A stretch of 37,706 nucleotides of DNA from Chloroflexia bacterium (GTDB taxonomy: Bacteria > Chloroflexota > Chloroflexia > Thermomicrobiales > UBA6265): assembly GCA_013698305.1 (NCBI GenBank), contig JACCVC010000103.1:1-37706 (forward strand). The letters run 5' to 3'. Positions 9,002 to 18,675 of this stretch are shown in pieces. Position numbers and translations under genes: made by a program. The notes beneath the pieces are model-generated. The model was given only the letters and a program-made list of their open reading frames with translations. It searched no databases and had not been told where the DNA came from. Every line of letters begins with the position of its first letter. Position 1 is the first letter of the stretch.

Positions 9002-10084
9002 TTGCACGTCAGACGACGACGATTGGGGGATCTCATTTCCACCACAGAGGCCGCGGCAACGAACGTCAGCAATTCGCATCCCGCAGTCGCGTGGAACGCC
9101 CGGCTGCGAGAGCATGGCGGCCATTTGCTGCAATCGTGGACCTGGGGCGACTTCAAGCAGCGCCACGGCTGGATTGCTGAGCGGATCCTGGTCGAAGGAC
9201 CAAACGGCACGGCGATGGCGCAGATCCTGTTTCGGCGGCAGGGTCCATTGAGCATAGGATATATTCCCCGTGGCCCGATGATTGCCGGGGACGCCGAGAC
9301 GCTTTGGCCGGAGTTGTGGGCCATGATCGACCAGGCGGCTCGCCGCCAACGAGCCATCTCCGTGATCGTCGAGCCGAACGAGCCGTTGGGACTGCCTGGG
9401 ACATTTCACGATGCCGGGGTGGTGGCTGGTCCAGCCCACTTTCAGCCGGAGCGCACGGTGGTGGCGCCCCTGCTGGATGACGATGCGCTGCTCAAGCAAA
9501 TGCACCAGAAAACTCGATATAGCGTGAGGCTCGCCTACCGACGCGGAGTCGATATTCGCGATATGGTCCGGTCGCCTGAGTCCATTGCGACCTTCTACGG
9601 GCTAATGCAGGACACTGCTCAGCGCAACGAGTTTGGTATTCACTCGCTCGACTACTACAACGATTTCGTCCAGATGTTTGGTGATGACGCGGTGATGCTG
9701 GGCGCCTGGTCGGAAGGCCACCTGGCGGCGGCGGTGATCTCCGCGACCTTCGGAGACGAAGCCGTTTATATGTACGGAGGCTCATCCACGCAGCATCGCG
9801 CACATGGCGCCGCGTTTGCTCTGCAATTCGAGGCGATGAAGTGGGGGAGAGGGCGCGGCGCCAAACGTTACGACCTCTGGGGCATTCCACTCCAGGATCC
9901 GGAGTCGACAAAGTCCGAAGACTCCAACACGATTGCTGGTACCCGTGGCAGCGATTGGCGAGGTCTGTACCGGTTCAAGACCGGCTTCGGTGGGGAGATC
10001 GTCACCTACCCGCAGACAATGGAACGCCGCTACGTGCCCGTTCTTCCCTGGCTTGCCCAACGCCTGAACATCATCCACGGATAG
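9002..10084 (+). CDS. FemAB/FemX-family peptidoglycan bridge aminoacyltransferase
   Basis: LLQSWTWGDFKQRHGW, KQMHQKTRYSVRLAYRRGVDI, YMYGGSSTQHRAHGAAFALQFEAMKWGRGRGAKRYDLWGIP; GNAT-like FemABX pattern. Exact start uncertain. Confidence 0.85.
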   Translation: MHVRRRRLGDLISTTEAAATNVSNSHPAVAWNARLREHGGHLLQSWTWGDFKQRHGWIAERILVEGPNGTAMAQILFRRQGPLSIGYIPRGPMIAGDAETLWPELWAMIDQAARRQRAISVIVEPNEPLGLPGTFHDAGVVAGPAHFQPERTVVAPLLDDDALLKQMHQKTRYSVRLAYRRGVDIRDMVRSPESIATFYGLMQDTAQRNEFGIHSLDYYNDFVQMFGDDAVMLGAWSEGHLAAAVISATFGDEAVYMYGGSSTQHRAHGAAFALQFEAMKWGRGRGAKRYDLWGIPLQDPESTKSEDSNTIAGTRGSDWRGLYRFKTGFGGEIVTYPQTMERRYVPVLPWLAQRLNIIHG

Positions 10085-10092
10085 TAGCAAGC

Positions 10093-11625
10093 ATGTACTC
10101 CCATTTGCGACCATCAACGCGGAATGTCACGCTCGGAACGCTCGCCGAGACACTTCACGGTTCCCGGATCATCGGCGACCCTGCGACGATTCTGACGGAT
10201 ATCACCTACGACTCTCGTTTCGTTCGACCCGGCGGGCTGTTTGCGGCATTGATAGGCGGAGAGGTTGACGGGCACGACTTTGCCCGGCGAGCCGCCAATG
10301 CGGGGGCGGCGGCGCTGCTGGTCGAGCGCGAGCAGGATGTCGAGACGCCGCAGATCGTGGTTTCGGGTTCGTCCCGTGCAGCGCTGGCAATTGTGTCCTG
10401 TGAGTGCTACGGACATCCTTCCCATGAGTTGACCGTGATCGGCATCACGGGGACCGACGGCAAGACCACCACCTCGGCGATGCTCGAAGGGATCCTTCAG
10501 GGCACAGGACACCAGGTCGGTGCGATAGGAACGGTCGGGGTACGCATAGGTAACGGCGACAGCTACGACCTCGGCCACCAGACCACGCCCGAATCCAACC
10601 ATGTCCAGCGATATCTTCGCGAGATGGTCGACGCCGGGATCCGATTTGCCGTGATCGAGGCCACGTCGCATGGCCTGGCGACACACCGGCTGGACGGTGT
10701 GCGGTTCGCGATGGCGGGCGTCACCAACATCACGCACGAACACCTCGAGTATCACAAGACGATCGGCAACTATCGTCGGGCCAAGGCGACGTTGCTGGAA
10801 CGGGTTGCCTCACACGGAGGCGTCGTCGTCCTCAACAACGAGGACGAAGGTGCACGGTCGATCCGAGGCTACGCTGACGGAGCCGACTGTCGGACCTATT
10901 CCGCGATGGGCAAGGACGCCGACATCATGGCGGTCAACGTACAGATGGCCGGCCATGGCAGCGCTTTCGATGTTGTGGTAGGCAACAACGTGTTGCATGC
11001 GATGCTGCTGCCGGTGCCGGGTCGGTTCAATGTCGCCAACGCCCTCTGCGCCCTGGGTCTGGCGGAGGCCTGCGGCGTGCCGATGATAGAAGCTACCCGT
11101 GCGTTGGAGCGAGCCAAGCCGGTAGCGGGCCGGATGCAGCCGGTTGATGTCGGTCAGCCGTTCCGGGTGATCGTGGACTACGCGCATACGCCGGAGTCGA
11201 TCCGAACGATCCTCACGCTCTTGCGCAGCCAATACACGGAGGGCCGGTTGCTGGTGGTAACGGGAAGCGCCGGGGAGCGGGACGTCGAGAAGCGTCCATT
11301 GCAGGGCGCCGCCTGTGCGCAGGTTGCCGACATCACCATCGTCACCAGCGAGGACCCGCGACACGAGGATCCCGACCTGATTATCGGGCAGATCGTCGAG
11401 GGCGCGGTCAATGCGGGTGCGGTTCGTGGGGAAACTGTGTTGGCCATCACCGACCGGAGAGAGGCGATCACCGTCGCCTTCGATTTCGCAGAACCCGGTG
11501 ACTGCGTGCTGCTGGCCGGCAAGGGTCACGAAACCAGCATCATCTGGGGCGATGAGCATCGGCCCTGGAACGAGGTCGACGTTGCCGAGGAATTGTTGAG
11601 GGATCTCGCGGAACGAAGCGAGTGA
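10093..11625 (+). CDS. murE: UDP-N-acetylmuramyl-tripeptide synthetase MurE
   Basis: GITGTDGKTTTSAML P-loop, NITHEHLEYHKTIGNYRRAKATLL, VDYAHTPESIRTIL, SEDPRHEDP, AGKGHET. Confidence 0.93.
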   Translation: MYSHLRPSTRNVTLGTLAETLHGSRIIGDPATILTDITYDSRFVRPGGLFAALIGGEVDGHDFARRAANAGAAALLVEREQDVETPQIVVSGSSRAALAIVSCECYGHPSHELTVIGITGTDGKTTTSAMLEGILQGTGHQVGAIGTVGVRIGNGDSYDLGHQTTPESNHVQRYLREMVDAGIRFAVIEATSHGLATHRLDGVRFAMAGVTNITHEHLEYHKTIGNYRRAKATLLERVASHGGVVVLNNEDEGARSIRGYADGADCRTYSAMGKDADIMAVNVQMAGHGSAFDVVVGNNVLHAMLLPVPGRFNVANALCALGLAEACGVPMIEATRALERAKPVAGRMQPVDVGQPFRVIVDYAHTPESIRTILTLLRSQYTEGRLLVVTGSAGERDVEKRPLQGAACAQVADITIVTSEDPRHEDPDLIIGQIVEGAVNAGAVRGETVLAITDRREAITVAFDFAEPGDCVLLAGKGHETSIIWGDEHRPWNEVDVAEELLRDLAERSE

Positions 11626-11734
11626 ACACAGGTTTCTGCCTGCGTTCTCGGCACGTTCATGCCAGGCCGGGCAACGCGAATGTCTGTGTGACAAGATACA
11701 CCACCGGAACACGACGCCGACGCCAGCCCGATAC

Positions 11735-11766
11735 CAAATCACTCCACGCATCGCTGGAGTGATTTG
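11735..11766. terminator. Bidirectional terminator between convergent murE and aspS
   Basis: CAAATCACTCCA-CGCATCGC-TGGAGTGATTTG: perfect 12-bp arms. Confidence 0.75.
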
Positions 11767-11823
11767 TTGCCCCCGGGGTTCAGTCATCACGAGTTTCCCG
11801 TATCTTCTCCGGCTACTAAAGGA

Positions 11824-13704
11824 TCAGGGCTTGGGCGCATCCGGCGCCGGCGCCGTCTCCGCTTCGGCGGCGGAGACGGCTGCTTCCCTGAGTTTCGCCC
11901 TGGCGTCCTGAGCTGCGTCCTGACGAATGTCGAGGCCGAGCTCATCGAGCTGCTCTGGCGCCACGAGGTCCGGCGCGTTGAGCATAAGGTCAATGCCGCG
12001 CTGGTTCTTGGGGAAGGCCATCACGTCGCGGATGTTGGACTCTCGCGCCAGCACCATGATGAGCCTGTCGATGCCTGGCGCGATCCCACCGTGAGGAGGC
12101 GCGCCGTACTCCAGGGCATCCAGCAACGCGCCGAAGCGATCCTGCTGATCTTCAAGCTTGTGGCCCATCAACTCGAAGATGCGCTCCTGTTTCGCACGGT
12201 CGTGAATCCGGATGCTGCCTCCACCCAACTCATAGCCGTTGCCGACCAGGTCATACTGCTTCGCCCGGACCTTGCCCGGATCGCTCGCCAGCAGGTGCTC
12301 GTCTTCCGGGAGGTAGCTGGAGAAGGGGTTGTGAGTGGCATCCCAGCGGTTGCCTTCCTCGTCCCACTCCAACAGCGGGAACTCCACGATCCAGCAGAAG
12401 GCGAGGACGTTCGGATCGGCCAACTCGAGACGTTCGCCAAACTCCGAACGCAGGGCGTCCAGTGCCTTGGCGACGATGGCGGGCTGATCGGCGACCAGCA
12501 GCACCAGGTCGCCCTCTCCAGCGCCAATGCCAGTCGTCATCGCCGTGATCTCATCGTCTGACAGGAACTTGGCGATCGGCGACTTCAGCCCCTGTGCCTG
12601 GAGCTGCATGGTGGCAAGCCCTTTGGCCCCCGCCTGCTTTGCCAGGTCGGTGACTTCGTCGATCTGCTTTCGGGTGTAGTCGCCGCAGCCAGGCACGACG
12701 ATGGTCTTGACCTGGCCTCCGCCATCGAGCACGCCCCTGAACGCCTTGAACTCCGTGTTGCGGAGCGCATCCGAGACATCCTGCAACTCCATGCCGAAGC
12801 GCAGATCGGGCCGATCGTTGCCGAATCGATCCATCGACTCCTGATAGGTAAGTCGCGGGAAGGGTCGCGTCTGGATGGTCATGTCCGAGAACTTTTCGGT
12901 GATTTCGGTGTACAACTGCTCGGTCAGTTCCATCACGTCATTCTGGTCGACGAAGGACATCTCAAGGTCGAGCTGAGTGAACTCCGGTTGCCGGTCGGCA
13001 CGTTGGGCCTCGTCGCGGAAACATCGGGCGATCTGGAAGTACCGATCAACCCCGGACACCATGAGCAACTGCTTGAGCTGCTGCGGCGATTGCGGCAGGG
13101 CGTAGAACATGCCGGGGAACTGACTGCTTGGCACCAGGTAGTCCCTGGCGCCTTCCGGCGTGCTCTTGATCAGCAACGGCGTCTCGATTTCCAGGAAACC
13201 TCGCTCATCGAGAAAATCACGCATGTGCTTGACGACACGATGGCGCTGGATCATGTTGTCCGTCATCCGGCGGCGGCGGAGGTCCAGATAGCGATACTTG
13301 AGCCGCAGGGACTCGTCGACGTCGACCTCTTCGTTGATGTAGAAGGGAGGTGTCTTCGACCGGTTGAGGATGGTCAGCGCATGCGCCTCGACCTCGAGCT
13401 CGCCAGTTGGCATGTTCGGGTTGACGGTACCCTCGGGTCGCTTCAGCACCACGCCCGACACCTCGATCACGAACTCGTTGCGAAGGTCGCCGGCAAGCTC
13501 GTGGGCGTCCTTCTGGACTTCGGGATTGAAGACGACCTGGGTGATGCCGAACCGATCCCTCAGATCGATGAAGATCAAACCACCGAGATCGCGACGGCGA
13601 TTGACCCAGCCCTTGAGCGTGACCTTGTTGTCAGCGTGGTCGAGGCGGAGCGTTCCGCACGTGAAGCGATCGATCGTTTCCGGTTGCACATCGAGGCCCT
13701 GCAT
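11824..13704 (-). CDS. aspS: Aspartyl-tRNA synthetase
   Basis: [52 protein letters not shown], class II motif [10 protein letters not shown]. Start set at [17 protein letters not shown] (13704). Confidence 0.95.
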   Translation of the reverse strand: MQGLDVQPETIDRFTCGTLRLDHADNKVTLKGWVNRRRDLGGLIFIDLRDRFGITQVVFNPEVQKDAHELAGDLRNEFVIEVSGVVLKRPEGTVNPNMPTGELEVEAHALTILNRSKTPPFYINEEVDVDESLRLKYRYLDLRRRRMTDNMIQRHRVVKHMRDFLDERGFLEIETPLLIKSTPEGARDYLVPSSQFPGMFYALPQSPQQLKQLLMVSGVDRYFQIARCFRDEAQRADRQPEFTQLDLEMSFVDQNDVMELTEQLYTEITEKFSDMTIQTRPFPRLTYQESMDRFGNDRPDLRFGMELQDVSDALRNTEFKAFRGVLDGGGQVKTIVVPGCGDYTRKQIDEVTDLAKQAGAKGLATMQLQAQGLKSPIAKFLSDDEITAMTTGIGAGEGDLVLLVADQPAIVAKALDALRSEFGERLELADPNVLAFCWIVEFPLLEWDEEGNRWDATHNPFSSYLPEDEHLLASDPGKVRAKQYDLVGNGYELGGGSIRIHDRAKQERIFELMGHKLEDQQDRFGALLDALEYGAPPHGGIAPGIDRLIMVLARESNIRDVMAFPKNQRGIDLMLNAPDLVAPEQLDELGLDIRQDAAQDARAKLREAAVSAAEAETAPAPDAPKP

Positions 13705-13776
13705 GCAGTCTCCCTGTTTTTGTGAATGATTGTTGTCATCGGCGGATCGCTTGAGCAATCGACGGCCAACATGTGG

Positions 13777-13842
13777 CCCCGGACCTTGTGTCCGGGGATT
13801 GATCGTTGTTGTTGTTGCTGGCACCCGCACACAAGGCGCGGG
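13777..13842. repeat. Two head-to-head copies of the YCTTGTR-loop hairpin
   Basis: 13777-13797 CCCCGGA-CCTTGTG-TCCGGGG; 13824-13842 on minus strand CCCGC-(G)CCTTGTG(T)-GCGGG. Confidence 0.6.
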
Positions 13843-13854
13843 GCTACCTGGGCG

Positions 13855-14829
13855 TCAATCGGACTCACTAACATACTGATTCAGCGCATCGCGAAGCACA
13901 GCATCCGGGTCGTCGCCAGCGGCAATGATACCCGCAATCACAGCGAGCATCTCACCGCCTGGCCCAGCAGGCGCGGGTTGATCCGGGGTCAACGGATGCT
14001 TTTGCAGCACTCGGGCAGCTCTGGTGAGGGCTGGCATCGAACGCGGCTGGCCGTCCGCCGCCTTCTCGGTCGAGGACAACTTGCCCGCCGCCTTCTCCTC
14101 CGCCTTGACCCGTTTCCACAATCCCACGACGTCCAGGTCATCGTGATTCGAATCGTCACCGAAGACATGCGGATGCCGCCGGATGACCTTGGCGGTGATG
14201 CCCTCGTAGACGTCCTCGAGCGTGAAGTGACCGGCTTCCTCCGCGATCTGGGCGTGCATCATGATCAGCAGCCCGAGATCGCCCAACTCTTCAGCGAGGT
14301 TGTCCATGTCGCCGGCGTCGATGGCATCGAGCGCCTCATACACCTCGTCGATCAGCGCGTTGCGCAGGGATTGAGTGGTCTGCTTGCGGTCCCAGGGACA
14401 GCCGTCAGAGGCGCGGAGCCGGGCGACGATGTGCTGGAGCGTGCGCGGATCGCGATGGGCGTCGAGAATAGGGAGGGAAGGGATCACCGCGACAAGCACG
14501 TCGGCTCCAAGGTGAGCCACATCGCGAACACGGATGTCATCACCACCTTCAGGCGGGTAATCCTCAGTCGTCAGGACCAGCAATTCGTGATCTGGGGGGT
14601 AGTGTCGGTTCAGCACCGACGCCAGCGCCTTGAACTCCACCGGCTCGCGGAGCGCATCCATCACGACTGGCCATCGAGGCGTGAGCGGCAGCGATCCGCC
14701 CGCGAATCTGTTGTTCTTGCCGGCTTCACGGACCGTTTTGGTCAAGAGAATCTGCACGTTGTCGTCGCGAAGATCGAGACCACGGGTCGCGGCTATCTCT
14801 GCAAGCACGTCAAAATCCATCGGCGGCAA
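13855..14829 (-). CDS. mazG: MazG-family nucleoside triphosphate pyrophosphohydrolase
   Basis: LRASDGCPWDRKQTTQSLRNALIDEVYEALDAIDAGDMDNLAEELGDLGLLIMMHAQIAEE...VIRRHPHVFGD; with an extra N-terminal domain. Confidence 0.92.
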   Translation of the reverse strand: MPPMDFDVLAEIAATRGLDLRDDNVQILLTKTVREAGKNNRFAGGSLPLTPRWPVVMDALREPVEFKALASVLNRHYPPDHELLVLTTEDYPPEGGDDIRVRDVAHLGADVLVAVIPSLPILDAHRDPRTLQHIVARLRASDGCPWDRKQTTQSLRNALIDEVYEALDAIDAGDMDNLAEELGDLGLLIMMHAQIAEEAGHFTLEDVYEGITAKVIRRHPHVFGDDSNHDDLDVVGLWKRVKAEEKAAGKLSSTEKAADGQPRSMPALTRAARVLQKHPLTPDQPAPAGPGGEMLAVIAGIIAAGDDPDAVLRDALNQYVSESD

Positions 14830-14940
14830 GGTCCCTTCTGATATGTGCTTCAGCGAACGAAGGTCGACATGGAGTCGACCCGTACGGGCGGATGGGACGG
14901 CTTTAAACAGACTTGGAGAAACGCCGACACAGGGTCAGCA

Positions 14941-16788
14941 CTACGAGGACGAAGGCTTGTCGGAGGACGAGCCGATGCTGAGCACTGCCATGAAGGCATC
15001 CTGCGGAATCTCGACGCTGCCGACGACCTTCATCCGCGCCTTGCCCTCCTTCTGCTTTTCGAGCAGCTTGCGCTTGCGGCTGATGTCGCCTCCGTAGCAC
15101 TTGGCGAGGACGTTCTTGCGCATCGCCTTGATCGTTTCGCGGGAGATGATCCGGCTACCGATCGACGCCTGGATCGGAACATCGAACATCTGCCTCGGGA
15201 TCAGTTGCCGAAGCTTCTGGACAAGTTCCCGGCCCTTGTAGTAGGCGTCGTCGCGGTGCGTGATCACCGACAGCGCGTCGACCGCCTGGCCGTTGACCAG
15301 CACGTCGAGCTTGACCAGATTCGCCTCCCGCATATCGGCGAGGGAGTAGTCGAGCGACGCGTATCCCTGGGTGCGGCTCTTGAGCTGGTCGTAGAAGTCG
15401 ACGATCAGCTCGGCCAGCGGGATGTCGTACTTGAGCTGAACGCGGTCCTCGTCGAGGTATATCATCTCTTCGAAGAGCGCCCGGCGGTTGGTCGTCAGGT
15501 CCATGATCGCGCCGATGTACCGAGACGGCGCGATCACGCTGAGGTGCATCCACGGCTCGCGGATCGCCTCGATCTCGCCAAAGGACGGCATGTCGGACGG
15601 ATTGTCGATGCGCCGGATCTCGTCGGTGTTGATCATCCGGACCTCGTACTCCACGCTCGGGGCGGTGGCGAGCAGGTCGAGGTCGTACTCGCGCTCCAGC
15701 CGCTCCTGCACGATCTCCATATGGAGCAGGCCCAGGAAACCGCACCGGTAGCCGAACCCAAGCGCCATCGACGATTCAGGCTCATAGGTGAGCGAGGCGT
15801 CGTTGAGCTGGAGCCGGTCGAGCGCGTCCCGCAGAATCGGGAAGTCCTCACTGTCCGCGGGGTAGAGGCCCGCATACACCATCGGCTTGGCGGGACGGTA
15901 GCCTGCGAGTGGCGTGGCGGCAGGTCGCTCGGCCAGGGTGATGGTGTCGCCGACCTGGACGTCCTTGACGACCTTGAGGCCGGTGGCGATGTAGCCGACC
16001 TCGCCGGTAGACAGCGAGCTGGTCGCCTGCATGTCCGGGTTGAAGAAGCCGAGCTCGATGGCGTCGGTGTTCTTCTTCGTGCCCATCACGCGAATTTCCT
16101 CGCCGTCGCTGATCGAGCCGTCGACAATCTTGACGTAGGCAATCACGCCCTTGTAGGAGTCGTAGTGGGAGTCGAAGATCAGTGCGCGCAACGGGTTCCC
16201 GTCGCCGTCTGCTGGCGGAGGCGGGATGTTCTTGACGATCGCTTCCAGGATCTCCGCCACGCCGGTGCCGTTTTTGGCTGAGGCGGGGATGATCTCGTCG
16301 TCCAGCAGGCCGATAAACTTGCCTACCTCCTTGGAAACTCGCTCGGGATCGGCGTTGGGCAGGTCGATCTTGTTGACCACCGCGATCATGGCGAGGTCGT
16401 GTTCCATCGCCAGGTAGACGTTGGCCATCGTCTGCGCCTCGATCCCCTGGGCCGCGTCCACGACCAGCAGGGCGCCTTCACACGCGGCAAGGCTGCGAGA
16501 CACCTCGTAGGAGAAATCGACATGGCCGGGTGTGTCGATCAGGTTGAGCTCATACCGCTCGCCGTCGCTGGCGGTGTAGCCCATACGCACCGCGCGCGCC
16601 TTGATGGTGATGCCCTTTTCCCGCTCGAGGTCCATGGTATCGAGCATTTGCGTCGACATGTCGCGGTCGGCGATCGTGTCCGTCCGCTGCATCAAACGAT
16701 CCGCCAGGGTGGATTTGCCGTGATCGATATGAGCGATGATGCAGAAGTTGCGAATATGGGCGGTGGATGATTGCTCACTCATAGGCAT
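14941..16788 (-). CDS. lepA: Elongation factor 4 (LepA)
   Basis: [103 protein letters not shown]. Confidence 0.96.
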   Translation of the reverse strand: MPMSEQSSTAHIRNFCIIAHIDHGKSTLADRLMQRTDTIADRDMSTQMLDTMDLEREKGITIKARAVRMGYTASDGERYELNLIDTPGHVDFSYEVSRSLAACEGALLVVDAAQGIEAQTMANVYLAMEHDLAMIAVVNKIDLPNADPERVSKEVGKFIGLLDDEIIPASAKNGTGVAEILEAIVKNIPPPPADGDGNPLRALIFDSHYDSYKGVIAYVKIVDGSISDGEEIRVMGTKKNTDAIELGFFNPDMQATSSLSTGEVGYIATGLKVVKDVQVGDTITLAERPAATPLAGYRPAKPMVYAGLYPADSEDFPILRDALDRLQLNDASLTYEPESSMALGFGYRCGFLGLLHMEIVQERLEREYDLDLLATAPSVEYEVRMINTDEIRRIDNPSDMPSFGEIEAIREPWMHLSVIAPSRYIGAIMDLTTNRRALFEEMIYLDEDRVQLKYDIPLAELIVDFYDQLKSRTQGYASLDYSLADMREANLVKLDVLVNGQAVDALSVITHRDDAYYKGRELVQKLRQLIPRQMFDVPIQASIGSRIISRETIKAMRKNVLAKCYGGDISRKRKLLEKQKEGKARMKVVGSVEIPQDAFMAVLSIGSSSDKPSSS

Positions 16789-16926
16789 GGGGGATATGGG
16801 CATTCCAGTCGTATAGCGACGTATCAAGGGATGATTCGTGGGCATGCCTATGCGGACCGATAGTCAGCAAGGCGTACGACAAGTATAGCGAAACCGGCTT
16901 CAGGCGAGATCAGCAACGGAAAAACC

Positions 16927-16955
16927 TTGACAACAGGAACATACCTCCGTAGCAT
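16927..16955 (+). promoter_or_regulatory. Predicted sigma70-type promoter of the EfeO-like gene
   Basis: TTGACA (16927-16932), 17-nt spacer, TAGCAT (16950-16955). Confidence 0.6.
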
Positions 16956-16960
16956 TCGAA

Positions 16961-16987
16961 TAATTCCGACTAATATAGTCGGAATTA
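16961..16987 (+). promoter_or_regulatory. 27-bp palindromic operator resembling an IscR type-1 site
   Basis: TAATTCCGACTA-ATA-TAGTCGGAATTA: perfect 12-bp arms; core CCGACTAATATAGTCGG fits YYGACTRWWWYAGTCRR. Confidence 0.7.
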
Positions 16988-17088
16988 GATGTCGCCGTCT
17001 CATGACTGCCTGCTCGACACTGCGTAGAGGCATCGAGGAGGCAGATATATGACGATGAGCCAGCACTTCAGCACGGAAGGAAAGTATC

Positions 17089-17985
17089 ATGCCTGATCAA
17101 CTGTTTTCACGCCGATTCGTGACGACGAGCGCTACTGGATCGGTCATCGGAGCCTTGCTGGCTCAACACAGCGCGGGCGCCAGCGGTACTGCGCAACTGT
17201 CTGCGACACCCCAACCGACAACGTCCGCGCCGGACTTTGCGTCAGCGGTGGACGCCGGGCTCGACTACTTCCGGCAGCGAGCGGCTGATCAAGCGCCACT
17301 CGTCAAAGCGCTGCGAGATGCTATCGCGAGCGGTGATCTTGAGATGGCGAAAGCCGCCTATGTCTCAGCCCGTCCGCCGTATGAAGAGATTGAGGCGCTG
17401 GCGGCTAACTTTCCTGAGACGGACGAGGCGATTGACGCTCGTCCATATGCCTTCGACGAAGGCGAGAGCAGCCCGGACTTCAAGGAATTCCACAAGCTGG
17501 AAATTCTTCTCTTTCGGGACAATGACCTCGATTCCGCACTTCCGGTGGCGAACGAATTGATCGGGACCATCGAAACGCTGCAGCATGATTTAACCATGCG
17601 AGACAACTTCAGCGCTGCGGGACAGTTTGACGGCATCATCGCGCTCGCGAATGAGGTGGCTTCAAAGAAAGTGTCCAGCGAGGAGGAAACCTGGTCGGAC
17701 CAGAGTACGGTGATTTTCAAGCATAACTGGATCGGCGTCTGGAGCCAGTACGAACCGTTCGCACCCGCGATAGAGGCAGTCGAACCCGCAATCGCGGCGG
17801 ACGTGGAGACCTCCTATCAGGAAGCAATGGCGATCATGGACTCCACCTTCGAGCCAGATGGCGTCACCGCGATACCCTATTCTCAGGTATCTATGGAAAC
17901 CCGGAGCCAGATCGTTGCGGCCAGCTATTCCCTGCGCGATGCGCTCCAGGCAGCGCGTGACGCCATTGGTATAGGAGTTGCGTAG
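17089..17985 (+). CDS. EfeO/EfeM-like imelysin-family iron uptake protein
   Basis: EIEALAANFPETDEAIDARPYAFDEGESSPDFKEFHKLEILLF (HxxE motif), N-terminal twin-Arg-like signal FSRRFVTTSATGSVIGALLAQ. Confidence 0.85.
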   Translation: MPDQLFSRRFVTTSATGSVIGALLAQHSAGASGTAQLSATPQPTTSAPDFASAVDAGLDYFRQRAADQAPLVKALRDAIASGDLEMAKAAYVSARPPYEEIEALAANFPETDEAIDARPYAFDEGESSPDFKEFHKLEILLFRDNDLDSALPVANELIGTIETLQHDLTMRDNFSAAGQFDGIIALANEVASKKVSSEEETWSDQSTVIFKHNWIGVWSQYEPFAPAIEAVEPAIAADVETSYQEAMAIMDSTFEPDGVTAIPYSQVSMETRSQIVAASYSLRDALQAARDAIGIGVA

Positions 17986-18023
17986 GGCGGGTTGCTCGAG
18001 CCAACGATGAATGGAGTTTCGAC

Positions 18024-18551
18024 ATGGTGGATTTGACCTTCCAGAACGTCCAGTGGTGTTCACAGCATGGCCATCCAGTGCTGTTTCTTGGCTTGCCGGA
18101 CCACGACCATGGAATGGGGATCGCCATTTCGGTCGAGGACGCACAATCTTTGGCTACCCAGCCGTTTGTCACCAACTCGACTCGCTGTCAGATGTACGAG
18201 TTGCTGGAAGCATGTATGCAAGCGTTTGGATTTCACCTAGGTGGCGTTACCGTTCGCATCGGGAAGGATGGGATGACCGACACGTTGATGCGGCTGGACG
18301 GAATCGCCACGTCGGCGGCATTGTCGGCGCGTTTTGCGGATGGCATTGCGTTGGCCCGGCGAGCCAACGTGCCAATCCGGATGGCGCAAAGTGACGCAGA
18401 CCGAATCCGCACCTCCAGTTCATGTGCAGAGAAAAGCGATGACGTTATGTCATTGCAACCGCATCGCCAGGAGCCGACACATCCTCCGCGAAATCTACTC
18501 GAGGCCTTCATAGAAACGCTCAACCTGGACGGAATCGATGAATCGCGCTAA
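18024..18551 (+). CDS. Bifunctional nuclease (BFN, DUF151) domain protein
   Basis: VLFLGLPDHDHGMGIAISVEDAQSLA...LDGIATSAALSARFADGIALARRANVPIRM matches the BFN pattern. Confidence 0.75.
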   Translation: MVDLTFQNVQWCSQHGHPVLFLGLPDHDHGMGIAISVEDAQSLATQPFVTNSTRCQMYELLEACMQAFGFHLGGVTVRIGKDGMTDTLMRLDGIATSAALSARFADGIALARRANVPIRMAQSDADRIRTSSSCAEKSDDVMSLQPHRQEPTHPPRNLLEAFIETLNLDGIDESR

Positions 18552-18675
18552 CCCATTGGCAGGCACGGAGGCGTTGGATGTCGTCCTGCGCCAGCTCTAC
18601 CTGCGAGGCCCGCGAGACGTCTGCGTTCCTGAGCAGTGTCCGTACCCACCATCGGTCGATTCCAGACTCGCTCAG

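Noticed and set aside
11764-16281. Long plus-strand ORFs (11764-12561, 12988-13725, 13726-14841, 14845-16281)
   Set aside because: Antisense to aspS, mazG and lepA, with compositionally biased, unrecognisable translations.
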